From: an uncultured Streptococcus sp.
Lineage (GTDB): Bacteria; Bacillota; Bacilli; Lactobacillales; Streptococcaceae
DNA length: 7,638 nucleotides
Assembly (NCBI RefSeq): GCF_959025735.1
Contig: NZ_CAUFJQ010000093.1
Span: 1 to 7,638, forward strand
Reading direction: 5' to 3'
Shown here one piece after another: positions 1 to 5,791 of this stretch; position 1 is the first letter of the stretch, and the number at the start of each line of letters is the position of its first letter. The position numbers and the translations under genes were made by a program. The notes beneath the pieces were generated by a model. That model saw only the letters and a program-made list of their open reading frames with translations, was not told the DNA's origin and ran no database searches.

Positions 1-140
1 TCGTTGTCCTACCTCCGCACAGTTGAGTAGGGCTGTAAAAGCTGATGAAATCAGCGTAGTAGAGCCCACTCAACCACTGTGTCTTGCTCGACAATCCAAA
101 AATAATTGAGAGGCTAGGACTTTTGTCCCAGCCTTTTTTT
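1..140 (+). repeat. Streptococcal intergenic repeat, copy A (5' part cut off by window start)
   Basis: This stretch aligns without gaps to 2758-2897, with nine differences by my count, all transitions. It contains a central imperfect hairpin: TTGAGT and GGGCT (23-34) pair with AGCCC and ACTCAA (63-73). A small stem sits at its tip (GCTGAT 41-46 with ATCAGC 50-55). A terminator hairpin lies at the end (110-135). The first stem-loop seen in copy B is missing only because the window begins inside the element. Its orientation puts the T-tract downstream for plus-strand transcription, so it probably ends a gene left of the window. I recognise the type as a dispersed noncoding streptococcal repeat but cannot give it an established name. 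Confidence 0.85.
110..140 (+). terminator. Intrinsic terminator inside repeat copy A
   Basis: The arm 110-120 (GAGGCTAGGAC) pairs with 125-135 across a TTTT loop, with one A/C mismatch and one G-T wobble. The run of T continues to 140. It should stop transcription entering from the left. Confidence 0.8.
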
Positions 141-333
141 AATCTTATTTTGGAATTTTCATGTGTTATGGAATAATATTTTTATTTTAAATTTTGTAAC
201 AGAAATGATAAATACTAATTAAAGAGGACTTGCGTAGATGCTTGGGAATCAAGCGTTTGTGGTGTTTTCAGGCGGAGGAATATTTGCCAACAAATTGCAA
301 TACAAATTAACTGATTTTGTAATAATTCTAGTG

Positions 334-339
334 TATACT
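334..339 (+). promoter_or_regulatory. Candidate promoter (-10) of the small RNA
   Basis: TATACT is a good -10. The best -35-like hexamer is TGATTT at 312-317 with a 16-bp spacer, which is weak, so an activator could be involved. The tandem words ACAAATTG (290) and ACAAATTA (302) lie just upstream, 12 bp apart, and might be a binding site. They do not have the 21-bp spacing seen at the exporter promoter. Expected transcription start is near 346. Confidence 0.4.
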
Positions 340-345
340 AGTAAG

Positions 346-547
346 AGTAGATCACAGGTCTACATTGTTGCAAGGGGAGAACTTCCCACATACATGTCTA
401 TTGACAATAAAACTTGATCGTAATATCGCTGTTAGTAAAATGAGAGTTTGAATATGGCGTAGATTTTATCGACCTTTTTCATATTAAAAAATATTTTTCA
501 AATTCCCCTTGCGCAAGCTCTTCCGGATTCCTCCGGGAGAGTTTTTT
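346..547 (+). ncRNA. Candidate small noncoding RNA of about 200 nt
   Basis: This gene-free stretch has a promoter-like -10 upstream and a strong terminator at its end. The 5' part forms a small hairpin (GTAGA 347-351 with TCTAC 359-363). Then UUG plus CAAGGGGA (368-378) can pair with UCCCCUUG (504-511) and CAA (514-516), which closes the body into one domain. GGGA (375-378) can instead pair with UCCC at 384-387, so the two pairings exclude each other. No convincing reading frame fills it. The roughly 200-nt size, closed ends and position beside a LytTR two-component operon recall the FasX RNA of the S. pyogenes fasBCAX locus, although fasX lies downstream of its regulator. A 6S-like RNA is another possibility. 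I cannot confirm either by sequence similarity. A TTGACA at 401-406 with TAATAT at 421-426 (14-bp spacer, too short) leaves a small chance of a shorter transcript. Confidence 0.45.
518..547 (+). terminator. Strong intrinsic terminator of the candidate small RNA
   Basis: The arms 518-527 (CTCTTCCGGA) and 532-541 (TCCGGGAGAG) form 10 base pairs, one of them a T-G wobble, around a TTCC loop. Six T follow (542-547). No protein gene lies immediately upstream, so the terminator itself argues for a transcript here. It also insulates the regulator operon. Confidence 0.85.
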
Positions 548-614
548 GTTTAGGAGAAAAGGTAGAAGGTCTATCAAGTCTCCTTTGAAAGAGTGGCTCA
601 GCAGGCATCATTTA

Positions 615-623
615 TGGTAAAAT
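615..623 (+). promoter_or_regulatory. Extended -10 promoter of the two-component operon
   Basis: TGGTAAAAT is an extended -10 (TGn plus TAAAAT). No -35 lies at 16-18 bp; a TTGAAA at 585-590 is too far away (27 bp). The expected start near 630 leaves a leader of about 28 nt with the ribosome binding site. An imperfect hairpin (AGGAGA 552-557 with TCTCCT 579-584) lies just upstream and could be a control site. Confidence 0.55.
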
Positions 624-657
624 AGAACATATTCGTAGAGGGGAAGGAGTGAGGACT

Positions 658-1392
658 TTGTTGAAGATTTTTGTGTTAGAAGATGAATGGATCCAACAAT
701 CGCGTATCGAAGCGGTCTTGCAGGATCTCATCCGTCAAAAATCCTTGCAATGTAAAGCGCCAGAAGTGTTTGGGAAGCCAAGCCAGTTGCTAGATGCTAT
801 CACAGAGAGAGGCGCTCATCACCTATTCTTTTTAGATATCGAGATTAAAGGTGAGGAGAAAAAGGGGCTAGAGATCGCAAAAGAGATTCGTAAGAAAGAC
901 CCCCATGCGACCATTGTCTTTGTCACTACTCACTCTGAATTCATGCCCATTACCTTTCAGTACAAAGTAGCCGCCTTGGATTTTATTGATAAAACGCTGA
1001 GCGAAGAAGAGTTCAGAGAAAGAATCGACTCGGCCATCGACTATACCTTGGAGCAAGCTGGGACCACGATTGCGCAAGATGCTTTTACATTTGAGAGTGC
1101 GATGGCGCGTGTACAAGTTCCCTTTAATAAGATTTTGTATGTTGAAACGTCTCCAACTATTCACAAGGTCATTTTACACACCCAGGATGAGCGCTTGGAA
1201 TTTTACGCTAGTATTGCCGATATCGAAAAAGCAGATCCTCGCTTGTATCGGTGCCACCGCTCCTTTGTGGTGAATCCACAAAATATTACGAAGATTGATA
1301 AAGAAGACAAGAAAGCTTTTTTTGAAAATGGGGACAATTGCTTGATCTCACGGACCAAGTACAGAGGCTTACTGGAAGCTTTGAAAAAATAG
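658..1392 (+). CDS. LytTR-family response regulator (ComE/BlpR/FasA group)
   Basis: Cytoplasmic DNA-binding response regulator of about 244 residues, the usual size for AgrA/ComE/BlpR/FasA-type proteins. The receiver domain fills the first half: acidic pair in VLEDE (E8 and D9 from this start), phosphoacceptor Asp in FFLDIEIKG (about residue 60), Thr in FVTTHSE (about 90) and conserved Lys in FIDKT (about 112). A LytTR DNA-binding domain follows (about 142-244), with the typical CHRSFVVNPQNI stretch. The frame is open from a GTG at 649, but that codon overlaps the ribosome binding site GGGAAGGAG (641-649). The TTG at 658 has an 8-base spacer and gives the family-typical start MLKIFVLED, so I chose it. 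The kinase gene starts 13 bases after the stop, so the two are surely co-transcribed. The probable target is the exporter promoter with 21-bp-spaced repeats near 2900. The exact subgroup is not certain, so no gene name is given. Confidence 0.9.
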   Translation: MLKIFVLEDEWIQQSRIEAVLQDLIRQKSLQCKAPEVFGKPSQLLDAITERGAHHLFFLDIEIKGEEKKGLEIAKEIRKKDPHATIVFVTTHSEFMPITFQYKVAALDFIDKTLSEEEFRERIDSAIDYTLEQAGTTIAQDAFTFESAMARVQVPFNKILYVETSPTIHKVILHTQDERLEFYASIADIEKADPRLYRCHRSFVVNPQNITKIDKEDKKAFFENGDNCLISRTKYRGLLEALKK

Positions 1393-1405
1393 AAGGGAGA
1401 AAGAA

Positions 1406-2710
1406 TTGCTGTTAGATATTCTAATGTCTTACCTAAAGTTCTTCGTCAGCATGCTGATCTATCGTCATATCAGTAGACAAGAGTTCACCTTGCGCTGGCT
1501 CTTTTTGTGCCCCTTATTCTTTGCAATTATCTTTACCCTTGTGCCACCGGTAGGCTTTTTTGGCTATTTCTTAGTATTTATTGCCTATAGTTTCTATCGA
1601 AATCGTAACATACGACACCTTTTGAATATTTTTTACGGGCTCTACCCGGTTGTTATGGAGAGTCTCATTGGGCGCCTCCTAGCCTTTTATGTCTTTCCGA
1701 TGCTCGGGATTGTACTTGTTCATGAGGCATCTGTCAGCTGGTATGATGCTCTACTTGAATTGTTGGTCTTTCCTGTTTATATAGGAATCACTAAATTGTT
1801 AAAACTAGATTTTACAGATTTAAAAGTAGGGTTTCAACGGCAGTATTTTAATCGTTTCTTACTCCCAATGAATCTTTCCATGTTTGTGTATTTGCTCAGT
1901 GTTGTAGGTCTGGTGGTTTTTGAGGATATTATTCCGCATGCAGATGCTTTACGGGAACAGTTAAATAGTATTTATTTGATTTTGTTTTTTGTGATGCTCT
2001 TGTATTTCAATGCAGTGTCCAAAGAACGATTGAAACAAGAGATTCTAGAGCAAAAAGATAGGCAACTGCAGGAGTTAGCCACCTATAGTCAACACGTCGA
2101 AATGCTCTATGGGGAGATTCGTGCCTTTCGTCATGATTACCTGAATATTTTAACCAGTCTCAAGTTAAGTATTGAGCATGAAGATCTCAATGCGATCAGG
2201 GAAGTCTATGAGAATGTTCTTCGAGAGAGTGGCCAACAATTTTACGATAGCAAGTTTGATATTGCCAAACTCAGTCACATCGAAAATCCAGCTGTAAAAA
2301 GTGTTCTGTCCGCAAAATTGTTGGAAGCTCAAAATAAAGGGATTGGGATCTCTGTCGAGACCGATGAACCTGTTCGTGATCTATTCATCGAGGTTTTAGA
2401 TTTCATCACCTTCTTATCCATCCTTTGTGACAATGCTATTGAAGCGAGTCTTGAATCAGATGACCCACAGCTGACTCTTGCCATGCTCCAGGAGGAAAAC
2501 TCCCTCATCTTAATAGTTGAAAATAGTACAAAAGCTGAAAAAATAGATCTGGCGAGAATTTTTGAAAAGGACTACTCAAGTAAAGGAGATGGCCGTGGTC
2601 TTGGCTTGTACAAGATCCAACAATTACTGGAAAAGTATCCCAAAACGACAGTGTCTACCAAGAGTTCAAACTACCGATTTACCCAGAGCCTGACCTTTTG
2701 GAAGGAATAA
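1406..2710 (+). CDS. Membrane sensor histidine kinase (HPK10, ComD/BlpH/Fas-type)
   Basis: Predicted 434-residue sensor kinase and cognate partner of the upstream regulator. The first 200 or so residues are very hydrophobic and form about six membrane helices, the ligand-sensing module typical of peptide-pheromone receptors. A linker helix, probably coiled coil (about 205-236), follows. The phosphoacceptor is His243 in RAFRHDYLN, the HPK10-type H-box. The ATPase domain shows the N-box in LCDNAIEAS (Asn343) and a G-box in GDGRGLGL (394-401). A separate D-box is not obvious, as is usual in this subfamily. The start is TTG at 1406, six bases after AAGGGAG (1393-1399). The next ATG (1424) is too far from any ribosome binding site. 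Regulator-then-kinase order matches blpR-blpH, but no pheromone gene follows: the operon runs straight into repeat copy B. The signal is therefore unknown. Confidence 0.9.
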   Translation: MLLDILMSYLKFFVSMLIYRHISRQEFTLRWLFLCPLFFAIIFTLVPPVGFFGYFLVFIAYSFYRNRNIRHLLNIFYGLYPVVMESLIGRLLAFYVFPMLGIVLVHEASVSWYDALLELLVFPVYIGITKLLKLDFTDLKVGFQRQYFNRFLLPMNLSMFVYLLSVVGLVVFEDIIPHADALREQLNSIYLILFFVMLLYFNAVSKERLKQEILEQKDRQLQELATYSQHVEMLYGEIRAFRHDYLNILTSLKLSIEHEDLNAIREVYENVLRESGQQFYDSKFDIAKLSHIENPAVKSVLSAKLLEAQNKGIGISVETDEPVRDLFIEVLDFITFLSILCDNAIEASLESDDPQLTLAMLQEENSLILIVENSTKAEKIDLARIFEKDYSSKGDGRGLGLYKIQQLLEKYPKTTVSTKSSNYRFTQSLTFWKE

Positions 2711-2720
2711 TGGAAGAGAG

Positions 2721-2898
2721 AGTGGGACAGAAATCGGTCATTCGTTAGAATTCGATTTCGTCGTCCCACCTCCGCACAGTTGAGTAGGGCTATAAAAGTT
2801 GATGAAATCAGTGTAGTAGAGCCCACTCAACCACTGCGTCTTGCTCGACAATCCAAAGACAATTGAGAGGCTAGGACTTTTGTCCCAGCCTCTTTTTT
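2721..2898 (+). repeat. Streptococcal intergenic repeat, copy B (complete)
   Basis: Roughly 178 bp with three stem-loops in a row. Stem 1 pairs GTGGGAC (2722-2728) and GAAATCG (2730-2736) with CGATTTC (2753-2759) and GTCCCAC (2763-2769). Stem 2 pairs 2780-2791 with 2820-2830 and carries a small tip hairpin (2798-2803 with 2807-2812). Stem 3 is the terminator at 2867-2898. The element begins about 11 bases after the kinase stop, and its last T-tract touches the regulator-box region of the exporter promoter. It separates the two operons and supplies the terminator. No transposase or flanking target duplication is visible. Confidence 0.85.
2867..2898 (+). terminator. Terminator of the two-component operon, within repeat copy B
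   Basis: The arm 2867-2877 (GAGGCTAGGAC) pairs with 2882-2892 (GTCCCAGCCTC) across TTTT, with a single A/C mismatch, followed by six T. It should end most transcription from the regulator-kinase operon before the exporter promoter. Confidence 0.85.
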
Positions 2899-2931
2899 GA
2901 CCATTCACGACGATTTTTTGACCGATTCTGA
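2893..2931 (+). promoter_or_regulatory. Putative LytTR regulator box: two direct repeats 21 bp apart
   Basis: TTTTTTGACC occurs at 2893-2902 and again at 2914-2923, exactly 21 bp apart. The aligned 18-mers starting at these positions match at 13 positions by my count. The core half-sites are ACCATTCACGA (2900-2910) and ACCGATTCTGA (2921-2931). ComE/AgrA/BlpR-type regulators bind two short direct repeats about one 21-22 bp period apart, on one face of the helix. The first half resembles the ACC(A/G)TT-type half-sites I recall for BlpR-like and S. mutans ComE proteins. The second half ends about 43 bases before the expected start. Part of the T-run belongs to the preceding terminator, which weakens the match count. 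The likely binder is the regulator encoded at 658-1392. Confidence 0.6.
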
Positions 2932-2961
2932 CAGAGAGCCTCCAAGGCTTTCTCTTTGACG

Positions 2962-2967
2962 TATAAT
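2962..2967 (+). promoter_or_regulatory. Exporter operon promoter (-10, activator-dependent layout)
   Basis: A perfect TATAAT with no -35 at 16-18 bp. The bases around 2939-2944 read CCTCCA. The TTGACG directly before it (2956-2961) is too close to serve as a -35. The missing -35 combined with the repeats at 2893-2931 suggests activation by the LytTR regulator. Confidence 0.65.
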
Positions 2968-2999
2968 GGACACAAGATCAATAAGAAAAGAGGGATCGT

Positions 3000-3680
3000 A
3001 TGTTTCAGGTAGCATCTATTACAAAATCATTTAAGGAGAAAGCTGTATTAAAGGGGGTGTCTTTTTCGATAGAAGAAGGAGACAAAATTGCCTTGCTGGG
3101 AAATAATGGGGCAGGTAAAAGTACCCTGTTCAACATTATCGCTGGGCAGCTCCAGGCCGATTCGGGAACGATAAAGACTTCGCTTGATTTTCAAAGAGAA
3201 ATTGGGATGATGCCTCAGGGGGATCTGCTCATCGAGGATCTAACCCTTGCTGAATTCGTCGAATTAAAAAGTCGGATGAATCAGCTGAAGCAGGCTGATA
3301 TCAATGGACTCTTAGAGATGGTTGAATTGAGAGAATCTAGAGAGCAGATGGTGGGAAGTCTTTCTGGTGGTCAAAAGAGACGCTTGTCCTTGTTGCTAAC
3401 TATTTTGAATCATCCAAAGTTGATTTTTTTAGATGAGCCAACGACTGGCATGGACTTGGAAGCAGTGGATAATTTTTGGAAATTGCTGGAGCAGCAAGAG
3501 TTTACATCTGTTGTGGTGACCCATGATTTTAACCAAATTGATGCCTTTTTTACAAAAGTCCTGATTTTAAAAGACGGTCGAATTGCTGCAACAAAGGCTG
3601 TTGAGGATATTCACCAGGCTGGTCAAACCATTGAGCAGTATTTCCGAGAAGAGATGAATAAAGGAGGGGAACAAGCATGA
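3000..3680 (+). CDS. ABC transporter ATP-binding protein
   Basis: A 226-residue cytoplasmic ATPase subunit of a two-component (ATPase plus ABC-2 permease) exporter. All catalytic motifs are present in order: Walker A GNNGAGKST (34-42), Q-loop Gln73 in MMPQGD, signature LSGGQ (121-125), Walker B LIFLDEP (141-147, catalytic Glu146) and switch His175 in VVTHD. The start ATG follows AAAGAGGG (2987-2994) by five bases. The permease start overlaps the stop as ATGA, so translation is coupled. The substrate cannot be read from the sequence. Such exporters placed next to LytTR two-component genes often move peptides, bacteriocins or antibiotics, or give self-immunity. The promoter suggests control by the adjacent regulator. 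Confidence 0.92.
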   Translation: MFQVASITKSFKEKAVLKGVSFSIEEGDKIALLGNNGAGKSTLFNIIAGQLQADSGTIKTSLDFQREIGMMPQGDLLIEDLTLAEFVELKSRMNQLKQADINGLLEMVELRESREQMVGSLSGGQKRRLSLLLTILNHPKLIFLDEPTTGMDLEAVDNFWKLLEQQEFTSVVVTHDFNQIDAFFTKVLILKDGRIAATKAVEDIHQAGQTIEQYFREEMNKGGEQA

Positions 3681-4384
3681 AAAAGATTCAATTAAAACAA
3701 GTTTTACGAAATAAGCGCTTCGTATTATTCACCATTATTTTACCCATAGGCTGGTATATCTTCTTTTATCAGCTTCAAAAAGGGGTTTCACCAAGTATTT
3801 TATTAGGCATTGCCGTATTTATCGGGGTCATTGGCAATAGCCTTGCAACTTTTAGTAAGCGTATCGCCTCAGATATCGGGTTTTATTCTTTTGAATCCCG
3901 CTTTACAAGCTATAGTGTCAAGAACTATTTATGGGATCAAAGCATCGTACAACTGATTCTGAACAGCTTGATCTTTTTAGCGGTGCTAGTAGTTGCTGTC
4001 CTAGGTTTTCACTTTCCAGTGACGACTAGCCTGTTGGTACAATTTTTCCTCTTATCCTTGATGGGGATCTACTTTAGTGTGATTGGCTTTGTACTTGGGG
4101 TGAGGGTAGATGCCAAGACGATTGATACCATTGGCTTTCCAGTTATTATTTTAGCAGCCATGACCATTATTCCCTTTGATACGCTTGGCGCAAGTGGAGG
4201 ATTTATGGACTTGGTTGGCAAGCTACAACGGGCTTTCCCAGGCTATTATTATACAAAGCTAATCCAAGATTTGACTGAGAAACAAACGATTGATGTCACC
4301 CAATTAGCGCTCTTTGTTGCCGTATTTGGATTGAATTTGCTATTTTTCTATCTGCTCGTACCCAAAGGGGAAATGGGGAACTAA
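3677..4384 (+). CDS. ABC-2 type transporter permease
   Basis: A 235-residue integral membrane protein with about six hydrophobic helices, roughly at 14-31, 38-57, 92-111, 118-141, 151-167 and 208-228. This is the usual count and size for a stand-alone ABC-2 permease, which would work as a dimer with the upstream ATPase. The ATG overlaps the ATPase stop in ATGA, and AAAGGAGGGG-like sequence just upstream (3659-3669) is its ribosome binding site. Like other small ABC-2 permeases it has no large extracellular domain. A terminator follows ten bases after the stop, so the operon has only these two genes. The transported molecule is unknown. Confidence 0.88.
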   Translation: MKKIQLKQVLRNKRFVLFTIILPIGWYIFFYQLQKGVSPSILLGIAVFIGVIGNSLATFSKRIASDIGFYSFESRFTSYSVKNYLWDQSIVQLILNSLIFLAVLVVAVLGFHFPVTTSLLVQFFLLSLMGIYFSVIGFVLGVRVDAKTIDTIGFPVIILAAMTIIPFDTLGASGGFMDLVGKLQRAFPGYYYTKLIQDLTEKQTIDVTQLALFVAVFGLNLLFFYLLVPKGEMGN

Positions 4385-4393
4385 GAGCAGTTA

Positions 4394-4424
4394 AAAAAGC
4401 CTTGAGAACAACTCAAGGCTTTTT
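4394..4424. terminator. Strong bidirectional terminator after the exporter
   Basis: A perfect 13-bp stem: AAAAAGCCTTGAG (4394-4406) pairs with 4412-4424 across an AACAA loop. The A-run on one side and T-run on the other let it work on both strands. It ends the exporter operon and can also stop the convergent minus-strand gene that ends at 4520. Confidence 0.92.
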
Positions 4425-4519
4425 CTTTGCTATAAAATGGTTCTTCTGTACTCTTCCTTCAAGTGCTTGGAAAGATCTTGCTATTCTAAAGTTCTAATGG
4501 AGGGCTTTTTTATTACATG

Positions 4520-5053
4520 CTAATAGAAAAAATCAATGCCGTAGTTTTCTTTTAGATAGGTCGCTAACTCGGCTTTTTCTTCCTCTCTAAATCGACAGAG
4601 GCTAAGGGCGAGACGCAATTTCAAGGTGCTTGTATTGATGATGATGTTTGACTTAGAAATATCTTCTAGCTGGGTGACTTCTCTGAGGTTAAAATCTAAA
4701 TAGCAAGCTTTGCTGTTGACATGATCAGGGTCGCTGACGTCCACTTCAACATACGATGCTCGCAACAATTCTTCTTTGGGAATGAAGATTTCTTTTGAGA
4801 AGAAGAGTCCGGGATAGACCTCAATACCTTCAAAGGTGAATTCAAAGGAGACTCTGTGGCTAGTCAGTCTTTTGATGCCTGCAATTGTTGCGTAGATAGC
4901 AGCGAAAAAGAGGACGGTTGGAATCACAGTGAGAAGATTTAGTTGAGAAAAGTCGATCAATCCATGTAAGAGAAGAAAGAAAATTTGAATGAATATAGCC
5001 GATGCAAAGAGTAGATAGCCACCACCAACAAATTTTGAATAATAGATTTTCAT
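4520..5053 (-). CDS. Unrecognised two-helix membrane protein with a cytoplasmic domain
   Basis: I do not recognise this 177-residue protein. Two hydrophobic helices lie near the N-terminus (about 11-31 and 40-61), joined by a short loop. A basic stretch (KRLTSHR, 61-67) follows, so by the positive-inside rule the remaining 110 or so residues are cytoplasmic. That part looks like alternating strands ending in an acidic helix (REEEKAELATYLKENYG, ending near 173). Two helices followed by a small beta-rich domain is reminiscent of bacterial PH-like (YcxB/bPH2-type) membrane proteins, but this is only a resemblance. The start is ATG with AAGGAG seven bases or so upstream (complement of 5060-5065) and a consensus promoter at 5108-5137. 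It is a single-gene unit, convergent with the exporter and divergent from the next gene. Confidence 0.8.
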   Translation of the reverse strand: MKIYYSKFVGGGYLLFASAIFIQIFFLLLHGLIDFSQLNLLTVIPTVLFFAAIYATIAGIKRLTSHRVSFEFTFEGIEVYPGLFFSKEIFIPKEELLRASYVEVDVSDPDHVNSKACYLDFNLREVTQLEDISKSNIIINTSTLKLRLALSLCRFREEEKAELATYLKENYGIDFFY

Positions 5054-5107
5054 TTTTGACTCCTTACATTTTAAATGCTACGAAAACTCGGAATTTCAAG
5101 TACCCTT

Positions 5108-5137
5108 ATCATAGCGGATTCGGTGAAGAGCTGTCAA
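5108..5137 (-). promoter_or_regulatory. Sigma-A promoter of the minus-strand membrane gene
   Basis: Reading the minus strand, TTGACA (complement of 5132-5137) and TATGAT (complement of 5108-5113) are 18 bp apart. The -35 is a perfect consensus and the -10 differs at one base. The leader before the ATG is about 48 nt. Confidence 0.8.
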
Positions 5138-5177
5138 ATGTTTGGTAGGGTTCTTGTGATTAGATCATTTCAAGTTA

Positions 5178-5186
5178 TGGTATACT
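5178..5186 (+). promoter_or_regulatory. Extended -10 promoter of the extracellular-domain membrane gene
   Basis: TGGTATACT is an extended -10 (TG at 5178-5179, TATACT at 5181-5186). There is no good -35; TTGTGA at 5154-5159 is 21 bp away. The expected start near 5193 lies past the ATG at 5189, which argues that translation really starts at 5270. Confidence 0.6.
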
Positions 5187-5269
5187 AGATGGAAAGTGTG
5201 GCTAGGAGTGAAATGAAAAGCTGCTGTAGAAATCATAACCGGGTCAATGCTGGTAAGAAAGGAAGACAA

Positions 5270-5791
5270 ATGATAACACCCCTGATATTTATTATTTCTC
5301 TCGTCTTACTTTTACATCGTTTTAAAAGCAAACGTTCACGAAGAATCATTGGCTTCTTATATGCTTCATTTGCAGTCTGGTTTGTTTATTCGATCCTTGC
5401 TTATGGAAGCTATACCCTCCAGCCTGGTCAAAGTGTTCAATTGAGAGTTTATCCCAATACGGATCAGCTAGAGTATAGTTCGGAATTGATTTTAGAAAAG
5501 AAGGATGATCAAAAAATTAAATTATCTGGAATGACTGTTTGGTATGAACAATTTGGTGATGTGTTATTTGAAGTAGATGGACAAAAAGTCGTGAAGATCG
5601 GTGATACTGAAAATGGTTCTATGGAGATTCCTAACACTCAACAGGCTATTCAATTGGTAGAAGATGGGATTGTCGTCAACTACCTAGGTGAAAAAGTTTT
5701 TGATGTCACGAATAATAAGAAATTTACCATCACCATCACCAATGTAGACGATAAACCAGTCCACTTTAAAGCACAAGTGGTGGATCGGTGA
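5270..5791 (+). CDS. Unrecognised membrane-anchored protein with an extracellular domain, possibly C-terminally truncated
   Basis: I do not recognise this 173-residue protein. It has a hydrophobic helix at about 2-15, a basic loop (HRFKSKRSRR, 16-25) that should be cytoplasmic, a second helix at about 26-45, and then about 128 residues outside the cell that look beta-rich (many alternating V/I/T/K stretches). The frame is open from an ATG at 5189. That codon lies at or before the transcription start, and the extra residues (polar, two Cys) do not look like a signal. The ATG at 5270 has AAAGGAAG (5258-5265) just upstream, so I chose it. The TGA stop at 5789-5791 is followed in the same frame by 32 sense codons with plausible protein composition, to a second TGA (5888-5890) that overlaps the terminator. 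The protein may therefore have lost its natural C-terminus. Confidence 0.75.
   Translation: MITPLIFIISLVLLLHRFKSKRSRRIIGFLYASFAVWFVYSILAYGSYTLQPGQSVQLRVYPNTDQLEYSSELILEKKDDQKIKLSGMTVWYEQFGDVLFEVDGQKVVKIGDTENGSMEIPNTQQAIQLVEDGIVVNYLGEKVFDVTNNKKFTITITNVDDKPVHFKAQVVDR

Noticed and set aside
263..310. LytTR-type box before the candidate small RNA
   Set aside because: No pair of half-sites with 21-22 bp spacing is found here. The ACAAATT words are 12 bp apart, and TTCAGG at 267 has no partner one period away.
238..417. 59-residue ORF as an annotated gene
   Set aside because: No recognisable family, no convincing promoter upstream, and overlap with the candidate RNA's promoter and 5' half. Kept only as a low-interest finding.
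432..482. Minus-strand 16-residue peptide frame beginning MKKVDKIY
   Set aside because: No ribosome binding site before the ATG and no promoter; it lies antisense within the candidate RNA. Short frames like this arise easily by chance.
868..1164. Minus-strand frame of 98 codons, with a 67-codon plus-strand frame nearby (1070-1273)
   Set aside because: Both are out-of-frame shadows of the response regulator, which has clear domain motifs.
5079..5086. TACGAAAA, similar to the competence sigma-X box TACGAATA
   Set aside because: One mismatch, wrong distance from the nearest plus-strand gene, and the same word occurs inside abiEi by chance.
5189..5269. N-terminal extension of the membrane protein from ATG 5189
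   Set aside because: That ATG lies at or before the likely transcription start (-10 at 5181-5186) and lacks a ribosome binding site. ATG 5270 has a good one.
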